Part shown: positions 52,488 to 61,034 of the stretch, piece by piece
Numbering within the stretch: position 1 is the stretch's first letter
Layout of the letters: every line of letters begins with the position of its first letter
Origin: Candidatus Mediterraneibacter pullicola
GTDB taxonomy: Bacteria > Bacillota > Clostridia > Lachnospirales > Lachnospiraceae
Reading direction: 5' to 3'
Length of the DNA stretch: 64,000 nucleotides
Assembly (NCBI GenBank): GCA_019117065.1
Contig: DXAK01000008.1
Coordinates: 1-64,000 of the forward strand
The notes under the pieces: model-generated
Seen by the model: only the letters and a program-made list of their open reading frames with translations
What the model was told of the DNA's origin: nothing
Databases searched by the model: none
Program-made: the position numbers and the translations under genes

Positions 52488-53789
52488 TTACTCGCCTAAA
52501 ATGCGCCGGGCGATCCGGTTGACATTCTCATACACAATCTCCGGCGATTCCTGAATATAAAAGTTTCCATCCCGGTACAAGACTTTTCCGTTGACCATAG
52601 TCATTTTTACATTCTGTTTACTGCCGCTGTACACGACATTCTTCTCAATATTGTGAAGAGGCTGCATATTCGGCTGCATCAGATCGATCATGATCAAATC
52701 TGCCCGCTTCCCTTCGGCAAGCACGTCACAATCGGAAAGGCCCATCACACGGGCGCCGTTTACCGTCGCCATCCGGAGCACGTCCATCGCCGGAACAGCC
52801 TCAGGATCATCACAGAGAACTTTCTGAAGGCCTGTCGCAAGAAACATCTCCCGGAACATATCCAAGCAGTTATTGCTTGCTGGCCCGTCTGTTCCGATGG
52901 CAGTAGTAATGCCTTCGTCCAGATAGCGTTTTACCGGAGCGATCCCGCTTGCTAGCTTCAGGTTAGACGCAGGATTGGTCACAACGCCGATGCCCTTTTC
53001 CTTCATGATTTCAAAATCCCTATCCTCCATATGCACGCCGTGAAAGAGACCACCGCCGTGGCGGAACAGCCCAACAGAATCCATATACGCCGCCGGAGTC
53101 ATGCCAGAGCGTTCCCTGCACTCCTCCACCTCGCGTTTTGTCTCTGCACAGTGCACATAGACCGGGGCTTCATACTTATGCGCCAGATCTGCAATCTTCT
53201 CCATTAGTTCCTTTGAGGTTGTGTACTCTGCATGGAAACCGAAACGATAGGCAAGAAGTTCCTCTGTTTCCCGATTATATTTCAGATAGTCTGCTTCCAT
53301 CTCCTCCAATGTGCCCCCGAAATCATTGATATCCCCGCAGAATACCATGCGGAATCCGCACTCCGTCACCGCCCTTGCGCTGTCGCCTTTAAGCTTGTAC
53401 ATATCGAACACTGCCGTGGTTCCGCTTGTCAGATACTCCATCACCGCCAGCTTGGTCAGCCAGTACACATCATCTCCCGTAAGCTTTGCCTCAGCAGGAA
53501 ACACTTTTTCAAACAACCATTCCTGAAGCTTCATATCGTCCGCGTAGGAACGCAGGAAAGTCATCGGTGAATGAGTGTGTGCATTTTTAAACCCGGGCAT
53601 AATCAGATTCCCCTTGGCGTCAATCTCCTCCTCCCAGTCCTCTGCCTTGCTGCTTTCGCCAGTCTCTTGGCCGGCGTCCTCTTCTCTTACATAGCGTATC
53701 CGGCCGTCTTCAATCCCGATCTCACCTTGGAAAATTCCTCTTCCCTCCTCCATTGTCAGGATCCGTGCATTAAAAATTCTTGTTTTCAT
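52488..53789 (-). CDS. mtaD: 5-methylthioadenosine/S-adenosylhomocysteine deaminase family amidohydrolase
   Basis: 433 residues, TIM-barrel metal-dependent amidohydrolase. Metal ligands appear in PGFKNAHTHSPMTFLR (HxH near residue 70), YVHCAETKREVEEC, FHGVHMEDRDFEIM and IGTDGPASNNCLDMF. The sequence style matches the MTA/SAH deaminases that convert the adenosyl group to the inosine form, although chlorohydrolase-type relatives on other purines cannot be excluded. It is 52 bp after a purine nucleoside phosphorylase gene. Together they would release methylthioribose 1-phosphate, the substrate of the mtnA product at 30.9 kb. Confidence 0.88.
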   Translation of the reverse strand: MKTRIFNARILTMEEGRGIFQGEIGIEDGRIRYVREEDAGQETGESSKAEDWEEEIDAKGNLIMPGFKNAHTHSPMTFLRSYADDMKLQEWLFEKVFPAEAKLTGDDVYWLTKLAVMEYLTSGTTAVFDMYKLKGDSARAVTECGFRMVFCGDINDFGGTLEEMEADYLKYNRETEELLAYRFGFHAEYTTSKELMEKIADLAHKYEAPVYVHCAETKREVEECRERSGMTPAAYMDSVGLFRHGGGLFHGVHMEDRDFEIMKEKGIGVVTNPASNLKLASGIAPVKRYLDEGITTAIGTDGPASNNCLDMFREMFLATGLQKVLCDDPEAVPAMDVLRMATVNGARVMGLSDCDVLAEGKRADLIMIDLMQPNMQPLHNIEKNVVYSGSKQNVKMTMVNGKVLYRDGNFYIQESPEIVYENVNRIARRILGE

Positions 53790-53841
53790 ATGAACCTCCG
53801 TATTCTTATAAAATCTTTATCCTATCAATTTCCCTGCTGTT

Positions 53842-54663
53842 TCAGAGCCGTCCGATCACCTTCGTTACCAGACGCTCAAACTCTTCCGCTCTTCTGTCCG
53901 CTACCGCCTGAACATCCAGCTGGCTTAGCTCTTCGTCAGACAGTCCGCTTGCCATATTTGAGATACAGGAAATCCCGCACACTTTTACCCCTGCATGGCG
54001 GGCCGCAATTGCCTCGCACGCGGTACTCATCCCCACTGCATGAGCGCCAATCATGGCGTACATCTTAATCTCCGCGGGGCTCTCAAAATTAGGGCCCGTT
54101 GTCTGAAGATATACGCCCTCCTTCAAAGGGATCTTCTCCTTCTTAGCCGTTTCCCTGATAATCTCCATGAGACCCTTGTCATAGATATGGGTCATATCCG
54201 GGAAGCGCTCCCCCAGTTCTGAGATATTTTCCCCAATGAGAGGAGATGGCACAAAACTAGAAATCTGATCTGTAATCATCATGAAGTCTCCTACATGGAA
54301 GCCCTCTCCCATTCCCCCTGCCGCATTGGTCAGAAAGAGAGTCTCAATGCCAATGCGCTCCATCAGGCGCACAGGAAGAACAACCTCCTCCATCGTATAC
54401 CCCTCATAATAATGTACTCTCCCCTTCATTACCACTGCGGGGACATCTCCGATATATCCAAGCAGGAATCTTCCGTCATGTCCCTGCACTGTCGATACTG
54501 GGAAACCGGGAATGTCCCCGTAAGGGATCTCATGCAGCACTTCCATGTTGCGCGCATACCCTCCAAGCCCTGATCCAAGGATCAGCCCTACCCGCGGAAT
54601 AAAATCTGTCACGGATCGATAGTATTCATAGCATCTCAAAAGTCTTTCATACTGTACACTCAT
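53842..54663 (-). CDS. Purine nucleoside phosphorylase (trimeric PNP-I type)
   Basis: 273 residues. Phosphate site GLILGSGLGGYARN, then VQGHDGRFLLGY, the loop EGVYLQTTGPNFESPAEIKM, VGMSTACEAIAARHAG and the base-binding CGISCISNMASGL. Asn in SNMA favours 6-oxopurines (inosine, guanosine) over adenosine, which would suit a deaminated methylthioinosine substrate. The start at 54663 (MSVQYERLL) follows GGAGG. It precedes the MTA/SAH deaminase gene on the same strand. Confidence 0.92.
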   Translation of the reverse strand: MSVQYERLLRCYEYYRSVTDFIPRVGLILGSGLGGYARNMEVLHEIPYGDIPGFPVSTVQGHDGRFLLGYIGDVPAVVMKGRVHYYEGYTMEEVVLPVRLMERIGIETLFLTNAAGGMGEGFHVGDFMMITDQISSFVPSPLIGENISELGERFPDMTHIYDKGLMEIIRETAKKEKIPLKEGVYLQTTGPNFESPAEIKMYAMIGAHAVGMSTACEAIAARHAGVKVCGISCISNMASGLSDEELSQLDVQAVADRRAEEFERLVTKVIGRL

Positions 54664-54794
54664 CAAGCTTCCTCCTGCTGTGCTTCCCATACTGCACCGT
54701 ATAGGATATTCTGCCTTTTTACCTGCTGTTTTCTATTATACCTTCTTCCCGCCTATAAGTCGAGGAAAAACCTGTTTCCGTACATTTTCTCAAA

Positions 54795-54856
54795 GTAACA
54801 GTTCGGCCAGCGCCATTCAGAAAACCGCACTGACATCCTGATGGCTGACCTGTTAC
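54795..54856. mobile_element. Minute inverted-repeat element (MITE-like), copy B, 62 bp
   Basis: Begins GTAACAGTTCGGCCA and ends TGGCTGACCTGTTAC, a 15-bp imperfect terminal inverted repeat. It is flanked by a perfect 8-bp direct repeat, TTCTCAAA, at 54787-54794 and 54857-54864. The right-hand copy contains the stop codon of spoIVA (54860-54862). The interior includes CGCCATTC and AAAACCGCACT, shared with copy A at 19941-20100. No reading frame of note. Sequence and duplication together indicate transposition by a trans-acting enzyme. Confidence 0.8.
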
Positions 54857-54859
54857 TTC

Positions 54860-56332
54860 TCAAATAATAATGCACACCATTCCCCCGTTCATATCATTGA
54901 CAATCTTCTGCATGGAATCTTGAAGCTTCATCTGGCTCTCATCATTGATCATGGCGATCTTATTTCTCATACCGTCCATAACCAGTTCTTCCACAGATTT
55001 TCCAAAGATATTCGTCCCCCAGATTCCCTGCGGTGTTTCGCTCTCTTTTTTGATATACTCCACCAGATCTTCTGCCTGCTTTTCATTTCCTACAATAGGC
55101 GCGATCTCCGTCTCAATATTAGCGCGGATCATATGGATTGAGGGCGCTTCGGAGCGGATCTTTACCCCGTATTTGCTTCCCTGTTTGATGATAACCGGCT
55201 CTTCCAGCCTGATATCCTCCCGCGACGGACTGACAACGCCGTACCCCTTCATCTTTACATCTGCAAATGCATCTTTCACACGGCTTAACTCATCCCGCAT
55301 GGACGCCAGTTCCCTGACTGTGGCAATCAGCTCATACTCTCCTCTGATGTCTGCCCCAGTCATCTCGCTTAACACTTCATAATAATACTTCTGTTCAAAT
55401 CCAATCTGCACCCTGACTCTGCCAGTATCCATCTCGATCTGCTCGATGGAGATATTGTCTATGTATGGACTGTCCGGCTCAAGGGTACGCCCGGCAGCGC
55501 TTCTGACATCGTCCATATCCGCCATGACAGCACGTGCCTGTTCCAACAAAGCTTGCTTGATCTTATGGTCTCTTGGAAGCATTTCCGTCCATTTGGGCAC
55601 ATAGAACTCTACCTCTGTGATCGGGAACTCGTAGAGCACCTGACGCATGATCTCATGGATATCCTCCTGCTTTAGCTGCTCGCAGTTCACCGGGAGCACA
55701 CATGCGTTGTACTTCTGTTCCAATTCCTGCTTTAATGCGGATACCTCGTCGGTATACGGTTTCTGACAATTCAGAAGGATAAGGAATGGTTTCCCGATGG
55801 ATTGAAGTTCTTTTACTGTCTTTTCCTCCGCCGGTATATAATTCTGCCGTGGAAGCCCGGTCAGACTCCCATCTGTTGTCACTACAAATCCAATGGTCGC
55901 ATGGTCATGGATCACCTTCTGCGTCCCGATCGCAGCGGCCTTTGTAAATGGGATCTCATATTCAAACCACGGCGTCTTAACCTGACGTTCTGCATCGTTT
56001 TCCGTATGCCCGGACGCGCCTTCCACCATATATCCCACACAGTCGATCAGGCGTACCTTCACCTCCACATCGTCGGACAGGCGCACGGACGCCGCCTCCT
56101 TTGGAACGAATTTCGGTTCTGTTGTCATGATTGTGGTCCCTGACGCAGACTGGGGAAGCTCATCCTGTGTCCTTGCCCTTGCATGCTCATCCATCATATT
56201 CGGCAGTACAAGAAGATCCATAAACCGTTTGATAAATGTAGATTTTCCTGTCCGGACCGGGCCGACCACGCCAATATAGATCTCCCCGCCTGTCCGTGCC
56301 TTCATGTCTCTGTATACCTGAAATGAATCCAT
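54860..56332 (-). CDS. spoIVA: Stage IV sporulation protein A
   Basis: ATPase that polymerises on the forespore surface to found the spore coat and cortex. 490 residues. P-loop GPVRTGKSTFIKRFMD (near residue 24) in an N-terminal GTPase-like domain, DCVGYMVEGASGH and LLNCQKP motifs, and the conserved C-terminus GGMVCIII that binds SpoVM in Bacillus. The start at 56332 (MDSFQVYRDMKARTGG) follows AAGGGGG. The stop codon is inside the 8-bp duplication of a small mobile element. Expressed in the mother cell by sigma-E in relatives; no clear promoter was read here. Confidence 0.97.
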   Translation of the reverse strand: MDSFQVYRDMKARTGGEIYIGVVGPVRTGKSTFIKRFMDLLVLPNMMDEHARARTQDELPQSASGTTIMTTEPKFVPKEAASVRLSDDVEVKVRLIDCVGYMVEGASGHTENDAERQVKTPWFEYEIPFTKAAAIGTQKVIHDHATIGFVVTTDGSLTGLPRQNYIPAEEKTVKELQSIGKPFLILLNCQKPYTDEVSALKQELEQKYNACVLPVNCEQLKQEDIHEIMRQVLYEFPITEVEFYVPKWTEMLPRDHKIKQALLEQARAVMADMDDVRSAAGRTLEPDSPYIDNISIEQIEMDTGRVRVQIGFEQKYYYEVLSEMTGADIRGEYELIATVRELASMRDELSRVKDAFADVKMKGYGVVSPSREDIRLEEPVIIKQGSKYGVKIRSEAPSIHMIRANIETEIAPIVGNEKQAEDLVEYIKKESETPQGIWGTNIFGKSVEELVMDGMRNKIAMINDESQMKLQDSMQKIVNDMNGGMVCIII

Positions 56333-56404
56333 AATAATACCCCCTTGTTCTGCTGATACAATGTATGCAGGCACAAAAGGGGGTATGACTGTTTCTTTTC
56401 TGTT

Positions 56405-57418
56405 CTATTCTTCCCAGCGCAGATCCCGGTTCTCACTCCGGGACTCTCTCTGCATCAAGTCATCCACTGCCTGCGCGGGAGATTTTCCATCAAAGAGAAC
56501 ATGGTTGACTTCTTCGACAATGGGCATGGACACATCGTATTTCTCCGCCAGTTTCGCAGCCGCCTTCGCAGAATACACACCTTCCACAACCATCTTGACC
56601 TCGTCCATAGCTTCCTGCATGGACTTGCCCTGTCCAATCAGGTACCCGGCTTTCCGGTTCCGGCTGTGGACGCTGGCGCAGGTCACAATCAGATCACCGA
56701 TCCCGGTAAGACCGCCGAAACTTTCGATCTTGCCGCCCATCTTCACTCCGAGGCGGGAGATTTCCGCGATTCCTCTCGTAATGAGAGCTGCTTTTGTATT
56801 GTCTCCGTATCCGAGCCCATCCGCAATACCGGCTGCGAGAGCAATGACATTCTTCAAGGATCCCCCCAGCTCGATACCGAGGATATCGGAGCTTGTATAT
56901 ACCCGGAATTTTTTGCTGATGAACATGGACTGGAGATACTCTGCCGTTTTCCGGGTCTTTGCTCCGATGACGCAGGTGGTGGGAAGTCCTCTGCCTACCT
57001 CCTCCGCATGGCTCGGCCCGGAAAGAACCGCCACGTCCGCTTGAGGAATCTCCTGAGCGATCTGCTGGGAAAGTGTCAGCAGCGTATCCTCCTCAATTCC
57101 CTTCGCCACGTCAACAATGATCTGACCTTCTGCCACATAAGGCTTCATCTTGCGGGCTGTTCCCCTTGTAAAAGGCGACGGCACTGCCAGCACAAGGAAG
57201 TCTTTTTGGCGCACCGCCTTCTCTAAGTCTCCTGTGATAGCCATCTCTTGCGAAAGTTTCACTCCCGGAAGCTTTAATTCATGTTCCCGCTTTTCATCCA
57301 GCATCTTTACTTCGTTCTCATCAATGGACCAGATAGTCACATGATGCCCGTTATTATCAAGAAGAACCGAGAGAGCCGTCCCCCAGCTCCCGGCACCGAT
57401 TACTCCTACATCTGCCAT
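56405..57418 (-). CDS. gpsA: Glycerol-3-phosphate dehydrogenase [NAD(P)+]
   Basis: Reduces dihydroxyacetone phosphate to glycerol-3-phosphate for phospholipid synthesis. 337 residues. Rossmann motif GVIGAGSWGTALSVLLDNNG (about 5-24), AVPSPFTRGTARK, AKGIEEDTLL, LSGPSHAEEVGRG with a catalytic Lys later (NVIALAAGIADGLGYGDNTKAAL), and FGGLTGIGDLIVTC. The start at 57418 follows AAAGGAG. Next to plsY, which uses its product, with a 4-bp gap. Confidence 0.96.
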   Translation of the reverse strand: MADVGVIGAGSWGTALSVLLDNNGHHVTIWSIDENEVKMLDEKREHELKLPGVKLSQEMAITGDLEKAVRQKDFLVLAVPSPFTRGTARKMKPYVAEGQIIVDVAKGIEEDTLLTLSQQIAQEIPQADVAVLSGPSHAEEVGRGLPTTCVIGAKTRKTAEYLQSMFISKKFRVYTSSDILGIELGGSLKNVIALAAGIADGLGYGDNTKAALITRGIAEISRLGVKMGGKIESFGGLTGIGDLIVTCASVHSRNRKAGYLIGQGKSMQEAMDEVKMVVEGVYSAKAAAKLAEKYDVSMPIVEEVNHVLFDGKSPAQAVDDLMQRESRSENRDLRWEE

Positions 57419-57422
57419 GTTA

Positions 57423-58082
57423 TCACCGCTCCTTTTTCTTTGATCCGAATTGATTCTCTGTCCCTGCCGCCAGACGTTTAATATTTTCCCTGTGCCTGTA
57501 CCATGCAAGGGTGGTCAGTATAAATAGCACTCCGTACAATTCATAACATCTCGCCGCATCCATTTCAAACCATCCTATCTGCCCGGCAATAACCATCTCG
57601 ATCAGAAAAACCGTGTAAGCAGCCAGCGAACCGACGGATATGTATTTTGTCACTGCCACCGGGACAAGGAAAAACGCCAGCGTGACTGGGATCATCAGCA
57701 GGCTCTGCGGCAGATGCCAAAAACTGTTGACCACGACCATCCCCGCCATCACGGCGATCCCCTTACCGCCTTTAAAATTCATATAAAAGGGGAAATTATG
57801 CCCGAGGGTTACCCCTGCGCCCGCATACATCGTAAGCATAGGCAGCGCGTCGCTTCCTCTGTACATAAAAAATGTAATGAGAAACGCAGCCACGCATTTC
57901 AACACGTCTCCCGCAAAAGTCATAAGTCCCGCCTTCCAGCCCAGCACTCTGAGCGCGTTAGTGGAGCCGGCATTCCCACTCCCTTTCTTCCTGATATCTA
58001 CATGGTTCAGTTTCCCGACCAGATAGCCGGTCTGGAGTAGCCCACATACATACCCGACTGCAAGACAAATCAATCGCTCCAT
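57423..58082 (-). CDS. plsY: Acyl-phosphate--glycerol-3-phosphate acyltransferase
   Basis: Integral membrane enzyme that puts the first acyl chain on glycerol-3-phosphate. 219 residues, five or more helices. Motif 1 GSGNAGSTNALRVLG (about 36-50), motif 2 GHNFPFYMNFKGGKGIAVMAG (about 95-115) and motif 3 near SVGSLAAYT are present. The C-terminal tail is basic. Between der and gpsA in a three-gene run; this grouping is common in Firmicutes. Confidence 0.95.
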   Translation of the reverse strand: MERLICLAVGYVCGLLQTGYLVGKLNHVDIRKKGSGNAGSTNALRVLGWKAGLMTFAGDVLKCVAAFLITFFMYRGSDALPMLTMYAGAGVTLGHNFPFYMNFKGGKGIAVMAGMVVVNSFWHLPQSLLMIPVTLAFFLVPVAVTKYISVGSLAAYTVFLIEMVIAGQIGWFEMDAARCYELYGVLFILTTLAWYRHRENIKRLAAGTENQFGSKKKER

Positions 58083-58086
58083 AACT

Positions 58087-59415
58087 TTACTGCTCCTTTT
58101 CCTTTCTCTCCCTAATAAAGAACTTTAAAGATGTTCCCCGAAAGCCGAACGCCTCCCTGATCTTGTTCTCAAGATATCTGGTATATGAAAAATGCATCAG
58201 TTCTTTATCATTTACAAAGATCACAAACGTGGGCGGTTTCACTGCTACTTGTGTGATATAATAGAGTTTCAGCCTTTTTCCCTTATCCGAAGGTGGCTGC
58301 TGCAGCGCCACTGCCTCTGTCATGATCTCGTTTAATACTCCTGTGGCGATCCGTAGCGTCTGGCTCTCAATCACCATGTCGATCATGTCATACAGTTTAA
58401 CAAGCCTCTGTCCGGTCAATGCGGACACATACATAATCTCCGCATAAGGCATATAGGAGAGCACCTGACGAATGCTGCTCTCATACTCTCTCATGGTCCG
58501 GTCATTCTTCTCGATAGCATCCCACTTGTTCACCACGATGATAACGCCCTTTCCCCTTTCGTGGGCAATGCCCGCGATCTTCGCGTCCTGCTCGGTCACA
58601 CCCTCTGTAGCGTCAATAACCATGAGCACTACATCTGCACGCTCCACGGCAGTTACTGTTCGTATGATGCTATACCTCTCCAGTTCTTCTTTGATCTTGT
58701 TCTTCCTGCGAAGTCCCGCCGTATCGATAAAGATATATTCTTTCCCGTTGTGGACGATCTCTGTATCAATGGCATCCCTCGTAGTTCCCGCCACATCGGA
58801 TACAATCACACGGTTCGCCCCCAGAAGCCGGTTGACGATGGAAGATTTCCCTACATTCGGTTTTCCTACAATCGCGATGCGTGGACGGTCGTCCTCTTCC
58901 TCCAAGGCGCTTCCTTCCGGGAAATGCTCCGCCACAATATCGAGCATATCTCCAAGACCAAGTCTTGAGGCCGCGGATATGGGAATAGGATCCCCGATGC
59001 CCAGATTATAAAACTCATACACATCCGCCATATATTTATCAAAATTATCTACTTTATTCACCACGAGAATCACTGGTTTCCCAGATCTTCTCAGCATATC
59101 CGCAACTTTAGAATCCGCGTCCACAAGCCCCTGTTTCACATCTGTAATAAAAATAATCACATCCGCCGTGTCAATGGCAATCTGCGCCTGTTCCCTCATC
59201 TGGGAGAGAATGACATCTTTACTGTCCGGCTCGATACCGCCAGTGTCAATCATAGTAAATTCCTTATCAAGCCACGTCACATCCGCATAGATCCTGTCTC
59301 TTGTCACGCCGGGGGTGTCCTTTACAATAGAAATCTTCTCCCCTGCCAGCGCGTTAAACAGCGTGGATTTTCCCACGTTGGGGCGCCCGACGATAGCTAC
59401 TACTGGTCTGCTCAT
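58087..59415 (-). CDS. der: Ribosome biogenesis GTPase Der (EngA)
   Basis: Tandem-GTPase factor for 50S assembly. 442 residues: G domain 1 (VAIVGRPNVGKSTLFN, DTPGVTRDRIYAD, NKVDN), G domain 2 (IAIVGKPNVGKSSIVN, DVAGTTRDAIDTE, NKWDAIEKND) and a C-terminal KH-like domain (PPTFVIFVNDKELMHFSYTRYLENKIREAFGFRGTSLKF region). The start at 59415 (MSRPVVAIVG) is preferred over an ATG two codons earlier because of distance to GGAAAGG. A GTG further upstream is unlikely. Confidence 0.96.
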   Translation of the reverse strand: MSRPVVAIVGRPNVGKSTLFNALAGEKISIVKDTPGVTRDRIYADVTWLDKEFTMIDTGGIEPDSKDVILSQMREQAQIAIDTADVIIFITDVKQGLVDADSKVADMLRRSGKPVILVVNKVDNFDKYMADVYEFYNLGIGDPIPISAASRLGLGDMLDIVAEHFPEGSALEEEDDRPRIAIVGKPNVGKSSIVNRLLGANRVIVSDVAGTTRDAIDTEIVHNGKEYIFIDTAGLRRKNKIKEELERYSIIRTVTAVERADVVLMVIDATEGVTEQDAKIAGIAHERGKGVIIVVNKWDAIEKNDRTMREYESSIRQVLSYMPYAEIMYVSALTGQRLVKLYDMIDMVIESQTLRIATGVLNEIMTEAVALQQPPSDKGKRLKLYYITQVAVKPPTFVIFVNDKELMHFSYTRYLENKIREAFGFRGTSLKFFIRERKEKEQ

Positions 59416-59452
59416 TTTCATCTGCCTTTCCACTGTTATATTATTGTACGTT

Positions 59453-60766
59453 TTATCCTTCTAATACCGCGTCGATAAAATCCTGTCCGCTTGATTTTAC
59501 AATATGAATGGAAACTTGTAAAGCGTCCGCAACCTCTTTTACCGTATAGTCATCCAGAAAGACGTCCTCGTCCGCTTTCAGCATGTTACATGGAAGCAGA
59601 AGCCTTTCACCCAGTTCCTGATCCTTTAACTGCGCTATGATATCCTGCGCAGTGACAAGCCCTGACACAGTGATCATCTCACCAAAGAAATCATTGCGGA
59701 TGCAGTATACATGAATCTCCACATTAGGGAACTTTTCTTCCAGCTTTGCCGCCATCCTCCTGATATACGGATACGCCAGCTTCGCTGTGGCAATGGATAG
59801 CTTCGCCTGCCGTCCGTCTCCTGTGAGGGATTCATAGCCCGCACGGAATTCGTCAAGGAGAAGACGCAGCATCCCCACTCCGTTCTCCAATTGGAGATAT
59901 CCGTCGTACCGTTCTGCTTCCGGCACCTCCTCGCCTGCCAGCAGGTACCACTCATCACCCGCATGGATAAAATGAGTTCCGCACTCCGTGTAAAGTTTCT
60001 CCTGCCATCTGTGGATCACTGAGAGCACTTCTTTTGCCTCTTCCTTTGTAAAAGGCTTAAGAGGATACAGTCCCTCCCGGTACTTCGATAAGCCCACAGG
60101 AACCACGGACACGCTTTTGAGCAGTGGCAGATATGCCGTCAGATCGCGGATGGATCGCTCCAGCTCTTCCCCGTCATTTACGCCTTTGCAGAGCACAATC
60201 TGCCCATTCATCTCAATCCCGCCCTGATAGAGCATATCGACTTTCTTCAGTGCGTCCCCGGCGAAACGGTTATGAAGCATCTTGCACCGAAGCTGCGGGT
60301 TGGTCGTCTGGAAAGAAATATTGATAGGCTCTAACCGGTACCTGATAATGCGCCTGATATCATGATCACTCATGTTTGTCAATGTCACATAATTGCCTTG
60401 AAGAAAGGAAAGTCTTGAATCATCGTCCTTAAAATACAGCGTCTCCCTCATCCCGGGCGGCATCTGGTCAATGAAGCAGAAGATGCACTTATTATAGCAA
60501 GACCGATACTCATCCATCAATCCCCCGTCAAATTCAAGTCCTAGCTGCTCGTCTGCCTCTTTCTCGATCTCCAGTTCCCACTGCTCTTCGTCCGGCTTCT
60601 CGATCAGGAGAAGGATCTCCTCATCCTCCACATAGAACTGATAGTCAAAAACATCCTCAATCTCATGACCATTGATAGACAAAAGCTTGTCCCCCGCCTG
60701 GATCCCCATCTCCTCGGCGATACTTCCCGCAAGCACCCCGGAAATGATATGTTCGTGTCTTTTCAT
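59453..60766 (-). CDS. DUF512 family protein with PDZ and radical-SAM-like domain
   Basis: 437 residues. An N-terminal PDZ domain (HIISGVLAGSIAEEMGIQAGDKLLSING) is followed by a segment with CYNKCIFCFIDQMP (near residue 92), a CX3CX2C motif as in radical SAM enzymes. The DUF512 C-terminal half follows. Family members occur in anaerobic Firmicutes, often next to der as here; the reaction is unknown. It starts 37 bp before der on the same strand, behind a promoter shared by the der-plsY-gpsA run. Confidence 0.88.
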   Translation of the reverse strand: MKRHEHIISGVLAGSIAEEMGIQAGDKLLSINGHEIEDVFDYQFYVEDEEILLLIEKPDEEQWELEIEKEADEQLGLEFDGGLMDEYRSCYNKCIFCFIDQMPPGMRETLYFKDDDSRLSFLQGNYVTLTNMSDHDIRRIIRYRLEPINISFQTTNPQLRCKMLHNRFAGDALKKVDMLYQGGIEMNGQIVLCKGVNDGEELERSIRDLTAYLPLLKSVSVVPVGLSKYREGLYPLKPFTKEEAKEVLSVIHRWQEKLYTECGTHFIHAGDEWYLLAGEEVPEAERYDGYLQLENGVGMLRLLLDEFRAGYESLTGDGRQAKLSIATAKLAYPYIRRMAAKLEEKFPNVEIHVYCIRNDFFGEMITVSGLVTAQDIIAQLKDQELGERLLLPCNMLKADEDVFLDDYTVKEVADALQVSIHIVKSSGQDFIDAVLEG

Positions 60767-60868
60767 ATATTAAAACTCCTCGTTCTTTCGCATTGTTATA
60801 TCTCAGCGGCATTATCGTTCCTCCCCGCGAAATCAGGAATTCCGCGGGGAAAGCCCTGTGTCGTACAT

Positions 60869-60896
60869 AGTATAACACACTTCCCTAGTCCCGCAA
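60869..60896 (-). promoter_or_regulatory. Promoter of the DUF512-der-plsY-gpsA run
   Basis: -35 TTGCGG (60891-60896), 16-base spacer, -10 TATACT (60869-60874) on the minus strand. A divergent TTGACA at 60924-60929 with TATAAA or TGATAT nearby (60942-60953) is the probable prs promoter, although its spacing is not ideal. Confidence 0.55.
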
Positions 60897-60929
60897 AGCA
60901 TATTTCCCTGTACGATGCTTGAATTGACA

Positions 60930-61034
60930 GGGGAAAAATGGTATAAATGATATGTAAAAAACAAATGAACAGCCGGCGCAGTTATACAGGATGCGTTTTT
61001 CCTGATACACCAGCGCCGCTGACAGGAGAAAAGT
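60930..61034 (+). promoter_or_regulatory. prs leader with hairpin
   Basis: CAGC-CGGCGC (near 60970) pairs with GCGCCG-CTG (near 61011), closing a loop that itself folds on CAGGA/TCCTG. The AGGAG site and ATG follow directly. It may modulate prs translation; nothing more can be said from sequence. Confidence 0.4.
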
